From Prauserella isguenensis (GTDB lineage Bacteria; Actinomycetota; Actinomycetes; Mycobacteriales; Pseudonocardiaceae): DNA of 64,000 nt. The notes beneath the pieces were generated by a model that ran no database searches, was not told where the DNA came from, and saw only the letters and a list, made by a program, of their open reading frames with translations. The first letter of the stretch is position 1. The number at the start of each line of letters is the position of its first letter. Positions 16,973-24,909 of the stretch are shown here, piece by piece. The position numbers and the translations under genes were made by a program. The stretch covers positions 62,001 through 126,000 of the forward strand of contig NZ_JACHWU010000007.1 in NCBI RefSeq assembly GCF_014191605.1, read 5' to 3'.

Positions 16973-16978
16973 GCAAGA
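16965..16978. promoter_or_regulatory. Palindromic GntR operator over the regulator start codon
   Basis: TCTTGCATGCAAGA is a perfect 14-base palindrome that includes the ATG of the GntR gene (16970-16972 on the minus strand). FadR-type regulators commonly bind such sites. Binding here would block the operon directly. Confidence 0.6.
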
Positions 16979-17107
16979 GAAGCTACGGCGGATCCCTGTA
17001 CGGCGTCAAGATGTCTACCTTCCTACGCTTGCCGCCGCTGAAAACTCCCAATTTCCGGGTAACGAGGGTCTTTCGTACTTTCCGGGTTGGCATTGACCAG
17101 TCGTCAG

Positions 17108-17117
17108 CTTGCATGCC
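17108..17117. promoter_or_regulatory. Second, imperfect copy of the GntR operator upstream of the BCCT gene
   Basis: CTTGCATGCC lies 91 bases before the BCCT start and shares the TTGCATGC core with the palindrome at 16965-16978. It suggests that transporter and enzymes answer to the same regulator. Confidence 0.4.
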
Positions 17118-17207
17118 ACATTGACGCGTCATGCGCACTCCCGGAACCGGGATGCGGCGCGGACGCTCCTTCCCGCGGTCCCACGGAGAATCTCGACGGA
17201 GACAACG

Positions 17208-18809
17208 ATGTCCGATTTCTTGACCGTGCCGCCGGTTCGCCGGCGTCCCGGACCTGTCCTGTACGTCTCGCTCACGCTGGCCCTGGCGATCGTCGTCTGG
17301 GGCGCTGTCGCGAGTGACTCGCTTGCGGTAGCGGGTGCCACGGCTCTCGACGGGATCACGCGCGGGCTCGGGTGGGCTTACTTGGCGGCGTCGCTCGGCT
17401 TCCTCGTGTTCCTTCTCGTGCTGGCATGCAGCCGGTATGGCCGGTTGCGTTTGGGAAAGGACGACGATCGACCGGCGTTCCGTCGTGTCACCTGGTACGC
17501 GATGATCGTCTCAGCCGTCATGGGGATCGGCCTGGTCTCCTACGGGGTGGCGGAACCGATCAGCCACCTCGCTGCCCCGCCTCACGGGCTCGCAGCACCG
17601 ATGACCTCCGGCGCGGCGGTCACGGCGATGCAGTTCTCGTTCTTCGACTGGGGGTTGCATGCCTGGGGCATCTTCGCCGTCGTCGGGCTGGCTATGGCGT
17701 GGTCGATGTTCCGCCGGGGGCGGCCCGGGCTCGTCAGCGCGCTGTTGCGCCCGTTACTGGGGCGCCGTGTGGAGGGAGCTGCGGGTAAAGGAGTCGACGT
17801 GTTCGCCGTCATCGCGACGTTGTTCGGCACCACGACTTCCCTCGGCCTCGGGGCTCTGCAGATCAACGGAGGGCTGACGAGTCTGTTCGGCATCCCGAAC
17901 TCGCTGCCGGTGCAGTTCGCCATCATCGTGGTCATCACGTTGTTGTTCACCGCGTCGGCCTTGACCGGTGTCGCCAAGGGGATTCGCTATCTGTCCGAGG
18001 CGAGCATGGGGCTCGGTGGGGCCTTGTTCGTGTTCGTCCTCATCGTCGGCCCGACCATCTACTTGGCGAACCTGTACGTGGAGTCGGTCGGCCGGTACCT
18101 CAGCGAGCTCGTCGCGACCAGCCTCATCACGCCGGCGAGCGGAGACCTGGGCTTCATGCAGAACTGGACGTACTTCATGCTCGCGTGGTGGCTGTCGTGG
18201 GCGGCCTTCGTCGGGGTCTTTCTGGCCCGTATCTCGCGGGGACGGACAGTGCGCGAGTTCGTTACCGGGGTGCTGCTCGTGCCGACTGTGGTGTTCACGG
18301 CGTGGTTCACGGCCTTCGGTGGTACGGCGATCAATCGCGACATGGGTGGCGAGACGGCGATCGGGGCCGCAGCCGCGGAGGACACGAACGCTGCCTTCTT
18401 TGCGACTCTCGACTCGCTGCCGCTGACCGCCATCACATCGATCGTGACGATCCTGCTGGTGATCGTGTTCTTCGTATCCGGAGCCGACGCGAACACGTAC
18501 GTACTCGGCATGCTAACCAGCCACGGCACGGAGCAACCGTCGCGCCGAGTGCTGGCGCTCTGGGGTGCCGTGACCGGGGCGGCAGCCATCGCTCTGTTGG
18601 CGGCCGGCGGGCTGGAGTCACTACAGCAGATGGTGATTGTTAGCTCGGCACCATTCCTCGTCATCGTGGTCGCCGTCGCGGTGGCGTTCGCTAAGGACCT
18701 GATGTCCGAGGGGCCCCAGGTCGGCGCGCCGGTATCGCCGAGCCGGCCCGCCACGCCAGTCGAGTTGTCCGGGTCCGAGCTGCCCGAGGTGGCGACTTCC
18801 CGGGAATAG
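17208..18809 (+). CDS. BCCT-family betaine/choline/carnitine-type transporter
   Basis: The 533-residue, 12-helix secondary transporter has the glycine-rich 'MGIGLVSYGVAEPISH' segment of the substrate site near residue 105 and the family signature-like 'NWTYFMLAWWLSW' near residue 319. I start it at ATG 17208 after CGGAGA. BCCT proteins import trimethylammonium and other betaines with sodium or protons. It is divergent from the LLM oxygenase operon, which suggests that the operon's substrate is a quaternary ammonium or pyridinium betaine such as trigonelline. Confidence 0.93.
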   Translation: MSDFLTVPPVRRRPGPVLYVSLTLALAIVVWGAVASDSLAVAGATALDGITRGLGWAYLAASLGFLVFLLVLACSRYGRLRLGKDDDRPAFRRVTWYAMIVSAVMGIGLVSYGVAEPISHLAAPPHGLAAPMTSGAAVTAMQFSFFDWGLHAWGIFAVVGLAMAWSMFRRGRPGLVSALLRPLLGRRVEGAAGKGVDVFAVIATLFGTTTSLGLGALQINGGLTSLFGIPNSLPVQFAIIVVITLLFTASALTGVAKGIRYLSEASMGLGGALFVFVLIVGPTIYLANLYVESVGRYLSELVATSLITPASGDLGFMQNWTYFMLAWWLSWAAFVGVFLARISRGRTVREFVTGVLLVPTVVFTAWFTAFGGTAINRDMGGETAIGAAAAEDTNAAFFATLDSLPLTAITSIVTILLVIVFFVSGADANTYVLGMLTSHGTEQPSRRVLALWGAVTGAAAIALLAAGGLESLQQMVIVSSAPFLVIVVAVAVAFAKDLMSEGPQVGAPVSPSRPATPVELSGSELPEVATSRE

Positions 18810-19290
18810 CGCGGGCCGACTCGAGCAGCTAAAGCACGGATCTCGAATGGGTGCCGCATCGGTGTCGTACCGGGAAGATTAGGACGGCGTTGCGCTTCCT
18901 GCCGTACCTAGTTTCGGAGGGTCTGTGGGGTGCGGACGGGGTGGTATAGCCCGGCGCAGCGCCGTATGCGAGTCCTGTCCATGGTCCTGTCCATGAACTG
19001 GTGCTACCCGGTGCCTCGGGTGCGACGATGCAGCCGACGGTTCACCGCGCTACCTGCGGTTTCTGCTCCTGACGGGTGATTTGGCGGCCTCATAATCCTT
19101 TGGCCGTCGGTTCAAGTCCGACCCCGCACACCCTTCTGACCTGCATGTTAACTCGGTCGCCCAGCTGGGTTTCGACCTTTGGGCGCGGGTTTGGCTCAGG
19201 AGTGGTCGCTCCGGGTATGGCTCGCATCCGTTCCGGAGGTCGCCAGCGCGGTCGCATCGCTGGTTTCGCGTGTGTGGGTTCCTCTCGCGA
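18810..19290 (+). repeat. tRNA 3'-end-like repeat, copy C, in a gene-free stretch
   Basis: Two TGTCCATG repeats (18976-18983 and 18988-18995) precede 'ACCTGCGGTTTCTGCTCCTGACGG', a CTCATAA loop near 19089 and a perfect T-arm (GTCGG-TTCAAGT-CCGAC at 19106-19122). This reproduces copy A over about 170 bases. The following 100 bases, from 'GACCTGCATGTT' to 'GGTATGGCTCGCA', match copy D near 45.2 kb instead. No intact tRNA or integrase is present. Apart from this repeat I see no gene between the BCCT stop and the flavin reductase. Confidence 0.6.
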
Positions 19291-19806
19291 TCAGCCGATG
19301 GTGGGCTGGTCGAGCCAGAGATGGTCGCCCCGTAGGAAGACCAGGGGCTCGCGGTGGAAGTTGTTGTAGCGCATGACTTCCCCGACGAGCAGGACGTGGT
19401 CCCCGCTGGGGATCTGATGTGCGATACGAGTTTCGAACCGCGCGGCGCACCCGTCGAGCAGGGGCGCACCGCCCAGGCCTTCAGTGACTGTCAGGCCGTC
19501 GAACTTGTCGTCGGCCGGTTTGGCGAAGCGCCGGGATAGGTCTTCCTGGTGCCAGGCGAGCACGTTCACGGCGAAGTGTCTCGCGTCGTGGAACACGGAC
19601 AGGCTTGGTGAGTCGGTTCGCAGCGCCCACAGCACGAGAGGCGGGTCGAGCGAGACCGAGGCGAACGAGTTCGCGGTGACCCCGACCCGGGTGTTGGCGT
19701 GCGCGGCGGTCATGACCGTGATGCCGGTGGGGAAGCAGCCGAGCGCGCGCCGATAATGCCGCGGGTCGTCTGCCGGGAGCAGCGGCCGTTCCTCGAGAGT
19801 CGTCAT
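19291..19806 (-). CDS. Flavin reductase, StyB-like partner of the adjacent monooxygenase
   Basis: A 171-residue split-barrel flavin reductase with 'LGCFPTGITVMTAAHANTRV' near residue 23 and '[17 protein letters not shown]' near residue 46. Its ATG overlaps the stop of the StyA-like gene (ATGA), so the two components are made together. It would deliver reduced FAD to that epoxidase-type monooxygenase. It is one of four small flavin reductases in this window. Confidence 0.9.
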   Translation of the reverse strand: MTTLEERPLLPADDPRHYRRALGCFPTGITVMTAAHANTRVGVTANSFASVSLDPPLVLWALRTDSPSLSVFHDARHFAVNVLAWHQEDLSRRFAKPADDKFDGLTVTEGLGGAPLLDGCAARFETRIAHQIPSGDHVLLVGEVMRYNNFHREPLVFLRGDHLWLDQPTIG

Positions 19807-21098
19807 CCCTTCCCTCCCGCCGCGCTCAGGTCGGCGCGCCCGCGCAGTCGCAACTCGTGGCGTGCGCGTGCCTCCGCGAGGTACCGCGTGGTCAATTCCG
19901 GGTCGTAGAAGAAGCTCTCCAGGTCGGAGGGGTCATTGAAGGCGTTGGCGAAGCGGTGGGCGACTTCCGGCACCTGCGTCGCGGTGGCGAGCAGCTCCAT
20001 CGCGTGCTCGGGCGGGGCGGAGCCCGGGTTGTTGAAGGCCAGCATCGTGTTCGTGAACTTCGTGGGGTACTGGGCCTGGTCCCAGAACCGGTCGAAGGTG
20101 GCCTGCATCCAGGTCTCGTCGAACGGTTGTGAGCCACGGTCGAGGATCAGCCGATGCATGACCTCGGCGTGCGTACTCGCGTTGTTGGCGCCCTGACCGC
20201 AACACGGGTCGTTGAGCACGAGGACATCAGCCATGCCGACCACCTTCCGGCCGGATGGCAGCAGGGCGATCGGCTCACGCACCAGCGGGGGCACGGCTCC
20301 GCACAACCATCCGTTCGGGTCCGAGATGTGGGCCTCGGTGTAGCGCGCCATTTCCCAGGGGAAGAAGTCGGCGAACGTGCGTTTCGTCAGCTCCAGCATC
20401 TCCTCGGCCGTAGTGGCCTGGGACCAGCGATCCATGGGGCCGCCGGGCAGAGCCTCCATCACCCAGGTGACGGCTGGTCCGGCGGCGGTGAGCATCGGGA
20501 TTCCGAACGCCTCACCGACCCCGGGCCGGATGTTGTAGGAGACGCCGTCGGGTGCCGGGTGCTCGGTGTTGATGAGCGAGATCATGCCGATCGAGCGTTG
20601 CGGGCGCTGATAGGTCGTCCGTGTCTGGTCGACAGAGAAGATCTTGGCGATCTCGCCCTTGCCTGCGGCGACGATTGTGAGGTCGTTGACCGCCGCGATC
20701 TCGTCGAGACCTGCCAGGTCGACCGCACCGTAGACGATCTTGCCCCCGCGACCGGCGAATGCCTCGAGCCAGGTGCTGAACTTCAACCGCTGGTCGACCG
20801 ACTGCCCGTACTGGGCGAATCGGCCGGTGAACTCGACGGCGAGGTGACCCTCGGGGTCGGTGAGCTTGGCATCCGTCTGTTCGATCAGCGGCGGCTCGCC
20901 GTCCCAGAAACAGATATCGAGAGCGCGCTCGCGAGCGACCGCACGTCCGAAGAGGCCGTTGCTCGAAGGCAGGCGGCCGGCGGCGATCTGCTCCGGAGTG
21001 CGGTCGGAGTACACCGTGACCTCATACCCGTCGCTGAGCAAGCCGAACGCGAGCTGCAGCCCACCTTGGCCGGCACCGATGATGGCGATCGAACGCAC
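19803..21098 (-). CDS. StyA-like FAD-dependent monooxygenase (styrene/indole epoxidase family)
   Basis: The 431-residue protein begins with an FAD-binding Rossmann motif ('AIIGAGQGGLQLAFGLL', residues 4-20) and has 'VLVLNDPCCGQGANNASTHA' near residue 300, in the position of the family's second flavin-contact motif. I use the GTG at 21098 because a full AAGGAGGT lies four bases upstream. Proteins of this family take reduced FAD from a separate reductase and epoxidise vinyl or indole-type double bonds. The flavin reductase follows with an ATGA overlap and a LuxR-type regulator gene precedes it on the same strand. Confidence 0.88.
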   Translation of the reverse strand: MRSIAIIGAGQGGLQLAFGLLSDGYEVTVYSDRTPEQIAAGRLPSSNGLFGRAVARERALDICFWDGEPPLIEQTDAKLTDPEGHLAVEFTGRFAQYGQSVDQRLKFSTWLEAFAGRGGKIVYGAVDLAGLDEIAAVNDLTIVAAGKGEIAKIFSVDQTRTTYQRPQRSIGMISLINTEHPAPDGVSYNIRPGVGEAFGIPMLTAAGPAVTWVMEALPGGPMDRWSQATTAEEMLELTKRTFADFFPWEMARYTEAHISDPNGWLCGAVPPLVREPIALLPSGRKVVGMADVLVLNDPCCGQGANNASTHAEVMHRLILDRGSQPFDETWMQATFDRFWDQAQYPTKFTNTMLAFNNPGSAPPEHAMELLATATQVPEVAHRFANAFNDPSDLESFFYDPELTTRYLAEARARHELRLRGRADLSAAGGKG

Positions 21099-21183
21099 GT
21101 CTACCTCCTTGTAGGTGTGGATCCGCATTGCGGATCGCGTCTGTTCACAAGGATGTGACTCCGTTCAGGTCAGGAGATCCGGG

Positions 21184-21210
21184 GAACCACGTGGGTGGAC
21201 CACGTGGTTC
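21184..21210. promoter_or_regulatory. 11-base inverted repeat between the LuxR-type regulator and the StyA-like gene
   Basis: GAACCACGTGG and CCACGTGGTTC, separated by five bases, form a perfect inverted repeat with a CACGTG core. It lies 86 bases upstream of the StyA-like start and 13 bases past the regulator stop. It could be a terminator for the regulator, an operator for the monooxygenase operon, or both. Confidence 0.5.
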
Positions 21211-21222
21211 GTTCGGAACCGG

Positions 21223-23541
21223 TCACGTGGTGGGTTCGCGGGTGGTCGCCCACACCGCGATCTCGGCGCGTGATCGGAAACCGAGCTTGGCGAGAATGTG
21301 CTCGACATGCCCTTCGACGGTGCGGTGGGACAAGACGAGCCGGGCGGCGATGTCCCGGTTGCTGAGGCCCTTGCCGACCAGCGCCGCGACCTCGCGCTCG
21401 CGCCGGGTCAGGGTTATCGGTTCCGGCGAGGCTGGTGCGACGTCCGCGTCATCGCTGTAGGTGCGGGCGAGAATGTCGAGATAGGTACACACCTGGGCGT
21501 AGTTGAAACCTGCGGCTTCCCGATGCGCTTGCTGGAACTTCGCGGCGCCCAGCGCTGCGCGGGCCCGCGCAGCGGCCTGGCCGCGGAGGTTGGCGAGTTG
21601 CGGACCGAAAGCCTGTAGGTCGGTTCCGACCTTGCGCCACGCCGTCTCGGCCAGGCCCAGGAGTGTGGCGCCCTCATGATGGCGGCCTGCTGCCACCGAG
21701 GCGACAGCGAGTACCTCGAACACGAGTACGATCCCGAGCTGGTTGTCCAGCGGCATGCTCAATTCGAGGCTCTGACATCCGGCTGTGATCGCATCCTCGA
21801 GCCGGCCCTCGGCCACGGCGACGTGCGCGCGGGTCCACAGTGCGTAGGAGTGGGCCCAGTCGTCGCCGATGGTGGTGCTGCCAGCCACCGCTTCGTCGCA
21901 CAGCCGGTGCGCTTCGGTCGGGTTACCGAGCAACGCGTGGGTCAGTGCGAGCTGGAACAGCGACATGAGCAGGCCTTCAGCCGAACCTTCCGTGCGGTGC
22001 CCGGCCGCCGCCGCGGTGAAGTGCTCCACGGCGGCGTCGAGATCGCCTTGGAACAGGGCAAGCGATCCCTGCCAGGTGGCGCAGAAGCTGCGGGTGTGCG
22101 GGTCCGCGGCGGCCTTGAGGCTCGCGCATTCGTCCAGGCGGTCTCGTGTTGCGTCCTGGTCGCCCTGCAGGAGGGCAACCCAGGCGCAGGACCACAACGC
22201 CTCCACGCGTTCCGGGCACGCCGTGGTGTGAGCGGCGAGCGCCTGTTCCAGACGCCGCCGGCCTTCCTGCAAGTGGCCGCCCATCACCCACAGAATCCGT
22301 AATCGGGCGGCGAGTGCCAGAGCGTTCCGTTGCGCCTGCTTGTCATCGTCACCGCCGAACGAGTCGAGCGCCGTGCCGAAGTTGGGCAGTTCGGTCGTCA
22401 AATGCGCGAGGTGACGTGCTTGGTCCGGGCCCCAGAACGCGGCGCCGGCCCGGTTGGCCAGCTCGAGGAAGTGCTCGCGGTGGCGGTGTCGCAGCGTCTG
22501 CTCCTCGCCTCTGGCGTGTAGCCGTTCCCGGCCGTACTCGCTGATCGACTCCAGCATCCGATACCGCAGTCCACAGGGCGTCGTCTCGGTGATGAGAATG
22601 GATTTGGCGACAAGTGCATCGAGGGTATCCACCACGTCGGTGGATTCGTGGTCTGCGCAGATCGCCTCGACCGACGCCAGATCGGTGCTCTCGGTGAACA
22701 CCGACATCCGCGCCCAGAGGCGTTGCTCGTCCGGTGAACACAACTCGTGGCTCCACTCGACCAGCGCCCGGAGTGTGCGGTGTTGTGGGAGATCCGTCGG
22801 ATCGCCGCCGCCGAGTATCCGGAAGCGGTCGCTGACCCGCTCGAGCAGTTCGCGAAGGGACAGCGAGCGCAAACGGGCGGCGGCGAGTTCGATGGCCAGC
22901 GGGAGCCCGTCGAGCCGCCGCACCAGTTGTGCCACCAGGTCGATGCTCTCGTCGGTCAGCCGGTAGTGGGAACTGATCGCGCTGGCGCGTTCGTCGAGCA
23001 ACTGGATCGCCGGATAGCGGCTCGCGTCCTGCACCCGCAGCGCGGCGTCGGGGTCCGGGGCCACCAGAGGGCGTACTTCGACGACGCGCTCACCGCTGAT
23101 GCCCAGCGCCTGACGGCTCGCGGTCAGGAAACGCACTCCCGGCGCCATGCTCAGTACGCGGGCAACGAAGGCCTGGCAACCACTGAGGACGTGTTCACAG
23201 TTGTCCAACACGACCAGCATGTCCCGGTCCATGAGGCTGGCCACGAGGTGGTCCACGACGTTGGTCGTCGAGAATTTCATTGCCAGCGCATTGACCACTG
23301 CTTGCGCCACTTGTGCCGGGTCGGTCAGGTGAGCCAAGGACACGAACCAGGCGCCGTCCGGAACCTCGCTGTCGAGCACTCGCGCAGTCTCAACAGCCAG
23401 GCGCGTCTTGCCCACGCCCCCAGGGCCGGCCAAGGACACGAGGCGACACTGTGCCAGCGACTCCCGCACGGCCGACAGTTCGTCGTCACGGCCGACGAAA
23501 CTCGTCACTTGGGCGGGTACACGCCCCGCAGCCCCGCTCAT
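21223..23541 (-). CDS. Large ATPase-type LuxR-family transcriptional regulator
   Basis: This 772-residue regulator combines an NTPase module (Walker A 'GPGGVGKTRLA' near residue 38; Walker B 'MLVVLDNCEHV' near residue 108), a long helical repeat-like middle that probably senses a ligand or partner, and a C-terminal LuxR helix-turn-helix ('LTRREREVAALVGKGLSNRDIA' followed by 'SHRTVEGHVEHILAKLG'). The layout matches actinobacterial MalT/AfsR-like activators. It is encoded directly upstream of, and on the same strand as, the StyA/StyB-like pair, which makes that pair its most likely target. Confidence 0.93.
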   Translation of the reverse strand: MSGAAGRVPAQVTSFVGRDDELSAVRESLAQCRLVSLAGPGGVGKTRLAVETARVLDSEVPDGAWFVSLAHLTDPAQVAQAVVNALAMKFSTTNVVDHLVASLMDRDMLVVLDNCEHVLSGCQAFVARVLSMAPGVRFLTASRQALGISGERVVEVRPLVAPDPDAALRVQDASRYPAIQLLDERASAISSHYRLTDESIDLVAQLVRRLDGLPLAIELAAARLRSLSLRELLERVSDRFRILGGGDPTDLPQHRTLRALVEWSHELCSPDEQRLWARMSVFTESTDLASVEAICADHESTDVVDTLDALVAKSILITETTPCGLRYRMLESISEYGRERLHARGEEQTLRHRHREHFLELANRAGAAFWGPDQARHLAHLTTELPNFGTALDSFGGDDDKQAQRNALALAARLRILWVMGGHLQEGRRRLEQALAAHTTACPERVEALWSCAWVALLQGDQDATRDRLDECASLKAAADPHTRSFCATWQGSLALFQGDLDAAVEHFTAAAAGHRTEGSAEGLLMSLFQLALTHALLGNPTEAHRLCDEAVAGSTTIGDDWAHSYALWTRAHVAVAEGRLEDAITAGCQSLELSMPLDNQLGIVLVFEVLAVASVAAGRHHEGATLLGLAETAWRKVGTDLQAFGPQLANLRGQAAARARAALGAAKFQQAHREAAGFNYAQVCTYLDILARTYSDDADVAPASPEPITLTRREREVAALVGKGLSNRDIAARLVLSHRTVEGHVEHILAKLGFRSRAEIAVWATTREPTT

Positions 23542-23604
23542 TGTGTTCTCCCCGCGTCGTTGAGGGTGTAAACAGCCTATGTTCTCCCCGTCGCCAAATC
23601 GGTC

Positions 23605-23830
23605 TCAGCGCGCGGGGCTGTATAGCGGATGGACTCCTCGAAGGAGTCGAACCAGCGGTCCCCAGACCGCACACTCGCCAGCTGATCGGGGTGGGCCGGA
23701 AGGGTCCAGACCGTCGTTAGGAGAGCGTCGCGATGCTCGTTGAGACCCCCTCTGATCGTCATCTTGATGTCGGTCCGCAAGGATTCGACAGGCATCCCGG
23801 ATGCGCCCAGAACCGACAGCAGAACGCCCG
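23605..23830 (-). pseudogene. Cytochrome P450 fragment
   Basis: The minus strand encodes 'IKMTIRGGLNEHRDALLTTVW' and then 'FDSFEESIRYTAP', corresponding to the I-helix and the ExxR K-helix of a P450. The DNA and protein are clearly related to the intact P450 at 42709-43899 ('FKMTIGGGLNEPRDAVATTAW', 'DAFEESIRWVAP'). Frame breaks occur upstream and the heme-binding cysteine region is absent. It is a scrap of a third P450 of the same subfamily, 20 kb from its relatives. Confidence 0.7.
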
Positions 23831-24103
23831 GAGTGGAGATTCGGGGGCCTTACCCACTGGGCCGTCGGGGGTCGGCCGCGACTCACTCATGTCCACGGTC
23901 CTCGTTGGCGTCGCCCTCCTTGCAGGACCGGCCACAGTGTGAGCCACCACATCTAACCAAGTAAAGCTCAAAAAACTAACTAAACACCGAAACTGAATTG
24001 TGGACGTGTCGGACGTGCCCTTAACGGCTGGGGACTTCGCCACCTCAGCACAGGTGAAGCGACCGGATGTGCTTCTGTCCGTCGGGCTACGGTGCGTCCC
24101 ACG
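23831..24103. other. Gene-free, locally AT-rich stretch
   Basis: Nothing recognisable is encoded between the P450 fragment and the GntR gene. Bases 23950-24000 are unusually AT-rich for this window (runs such as AAGTAAAGCTCAAAAAAC), which may mark foreign or decayed DNA. Confidence 0.4.
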
Positions 24104-24781
24104 CTAGTCGTGGGCGTGCTGGAACGTCAGCATGGCGTCGAGGGTGGCGGTCCGGTGGCGGCGGGCCGCGAGTTCGATCTCGATCGGGTCGGCCTTGTTC
24201 TCGATCAGGTCGACCAGCTCGTCGTGCTCGGTGACCGACTCGACGGCGCGGCCGGGAACGAAGCTGAAGGTGGAGCTGCGCAGCATGCGCAGCCGGCTCC
24301 AACCGCGGTGCACCAAGTCGATCAGATGCTCGTTCGGGCAGTGCAGGAACAGGGCCTTGTGGAACTCCTCGTTGAGCTCGGTGAAGCGACGCGGGTCGAA
24401 GTGCTCGAGGCTGTCGCGCATGCGCTGGTTGATCTCGCGCGCTTTACTGACGTCCTCGTTGGTCAACAGTGGTGCGGAAAAGCCGGTGGCGGCGCCTTCG
24501 ACGACGGCGAGAGTCTGCATGGTCGTGACGTACTCGCCCTCGTCGACCAGGGCGACCTGCGCGCCTACGTTCTTCTCGTAGGTGACCAGGCCCTCGGCTT
24601 CCAGTCGGCGGACGGCCTCACGGACCGGGACGGTACTCACGCCGAGTTCGGCGGCGAGTTGGCTGAGCACCAACCGATAGCCGGGCGTGAAGCGGTGCGA
24701 GACGATCCGGTCGCGGAGCCACTCGTAAGCCAGCTGTGACTTGCTCGCGGTCATGCCTTCGGCCGGTGCATCGCTAGTCAT
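24104..24781 (-). CDS. GntR-family (FCD) regulator of the homoprotocatechuate operon
   Basis: The 225-residue regulator has an N-terminal winged helix ('LAAELGVSTVPVREAVRRLEAEG', near residues 43-65) and a C-terminal FCD domain with 'FTELNEEFHKALFLHCPNEHL'. It is divergent from the meta-cleavage operon. A 12-base palindrome (24890-24901) lies between the two starts, directly against the operon's start codon, so it is probably a repressor relieved by homoprotocatechuate or a ring-cleavage product. Confidence 0.9.
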   Translation of the reverse strand: MTSDAPAEGMTASKSQLAYEWLRDRIVSHRFTPGYRLVLSQLAAELGVSTVPVREAVRRLEAEGLVTYEKNVGAQVALVDEGEYVTTMQTLAVVEGAATGFSAPLLTNEDVSKAREINQRMRDSLEHFDPRRFTELNEEFHKALFLHCPNEHLIDLVHRGWSRLRMLRSSTFSFVPGRAVESVTEHDELVDLIENKADPIEIELAARRHRTATLDAMLTFQHAHD

Positions 24782-24889
24782 GAGCCCTCGTTTCGACGAT
24801 GTGACGCTCCATTTTGCCGGACCGTGGTCCGTGCCCGGAGATGCGTGTCCGGAGATGCGTGTCCGTCTTCTGTTGAGATCAGATATGGC

Positions 24890-24901
24890 ATCGTATACGA
24901 T
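24890..24901. promoter_or_regulatory. Palindromic operator/-10 region upstream of the homoprotocatechuate operon
   Basis: ATCGTATACGAT is a perfect 12-base palindrome ending eight bases before the ATG at 24910. Its TATACGAT could serve as the -10 element, which would place the transcript start at or next to the ATG and make the first gene leaderless. A bound GntR protein would then cover the promoter core. Confidence 0.55.
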
Positions 24902-24909
24902 TCTGCGGC

